A stretch of 64,000 bases of DNA from Zonotrichia leucophrys gambelii (taxonomy: Eukaryota > Chordata > Aves > Passeriformes > Passerellidae): the NCBI RefSeq assembly GCF_028769735.1, contig NC_088171.1, forward strand, positions 65,152,216 through 65,216,215, given 5' to 3'. Shown here one piece after another: positions 63,697 to 64,000 of this stretch. Position numbers and translations under genes: made by a program. Each line of letters opens with the position of its first letter. Within the stretch, counting starts at the first letter, position 1. The notes beneath the pieces were generated by a model that did no database searches, was not told the DNA's origin, and saw only the letters and a list, made by a program, of their open reading frames with translations.

Positions 63697-63730
63697 AGTG
63701 ATACAAATGTGGGCACACATTTGTATCACT
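63697..63730. repeat. Perfect 15-bp hairpin with 4-base loop
   Basis: AGTGATACAAATGTG at 63697-63711, loop GGCA, then CACATTTGTATCACT at 63716-63730. Partial pairing continues outward (GTTGT at 63687-63691 against ACAAC at 63740-63744), so the full structure may approach 58 bases with an internal loop. Confidence 0.95.
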
Positions 63731-64000
63731 CCCAGCACACAACAATTAAGCAGGGGCCTGGCTGTCTCTTGAGACTGCTGCATCTTTTTTTCCCTCTGAA
63801 AACCTTCCCACTTTGGCTATGACACCATGCTGACACACTTGTCTCTCCAGCAAGTTGCCCTTTCCTTACCCATTCCACTTATCCCCTGCAAAGCACATTC
63901 AGGGAACCCTACAGGAAATTAATATTCACCATAAAAACAGAGAAAAGAAAATGCTGTTGAAGTCCAATTGGGTTGCTGAAAATTTTAATGTGTGAGTCCC
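63731..64000. other. Window end, nothing recognised
   Basis: Unique-looking AT-balanced sequence without a repeat, exon or RNA signature. Confidence 0.6.

Overview
The window looks like nuclear DNA of a bird, most likely a songbird. The reasons are intron-scale AT-rich sequence with no dense coding, four pieces of CR1 LINE (the dominant avian retrotransposon), two copies of an LTR type that I remember as common in songbird genomes, and two vertebrate-type coding exons with good splice sites. The passerine placement is inference; the vertebrate/avian placement is firm.

The one gene I can support is PHACTR1 (phosphatase and actin regulator 1), on the minus strand. An internal exon at 13332-13496 encodes the basic, nuclear-localisation-rich segment just before the first RPEL actin-binding motif and is almost identical to vertebrate PHACTR1. 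About 21.3 kb to the right, inside a CpG island, an ORF starts at 34968 and ends at a consensus splice donor after 34800. Its end phase (one base of a codon) is exactly what the 13332-13496 exon needs, so I read it as an alternative first coding exon of PHACTR1 with its own promoter. I saw no sign of the longer canonical amino terminus or of the downstream RPEL exons, which should lie outside the window.

Layout: 1-13331 is intron downstream of the recognised exon, with one LTR at 9525-9945. 13332-13496 is the exon. 13497-34799 is a 21.3-kb intron with a CR1 fragment, a second LTR, microsatellites, a perfect 16-bp hairpin, a MEF2-type site, a pyrimidine-skewed block and a 177-base tract made only of A and C. 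34560-35830 is the CpG-island promoter with the first exon. 35830-64000 is non-coding upstream DNA (intergenic, or an intron of a longer PHACTR1 transcript) with three CR1 pieces, a G/T tract that mirrors the A/C tract, a pair of tandem octamer motifs, a triple forkhead-type motif and two more perfect hairpins.

No new multi-gene system is visible. Most open frames are chance frames or products of repeats and low-complexity tracts. The observations most worth following are the alternative PHACTR1 promoter/exon and the motif clusters and hairpins in non-coding DNA.
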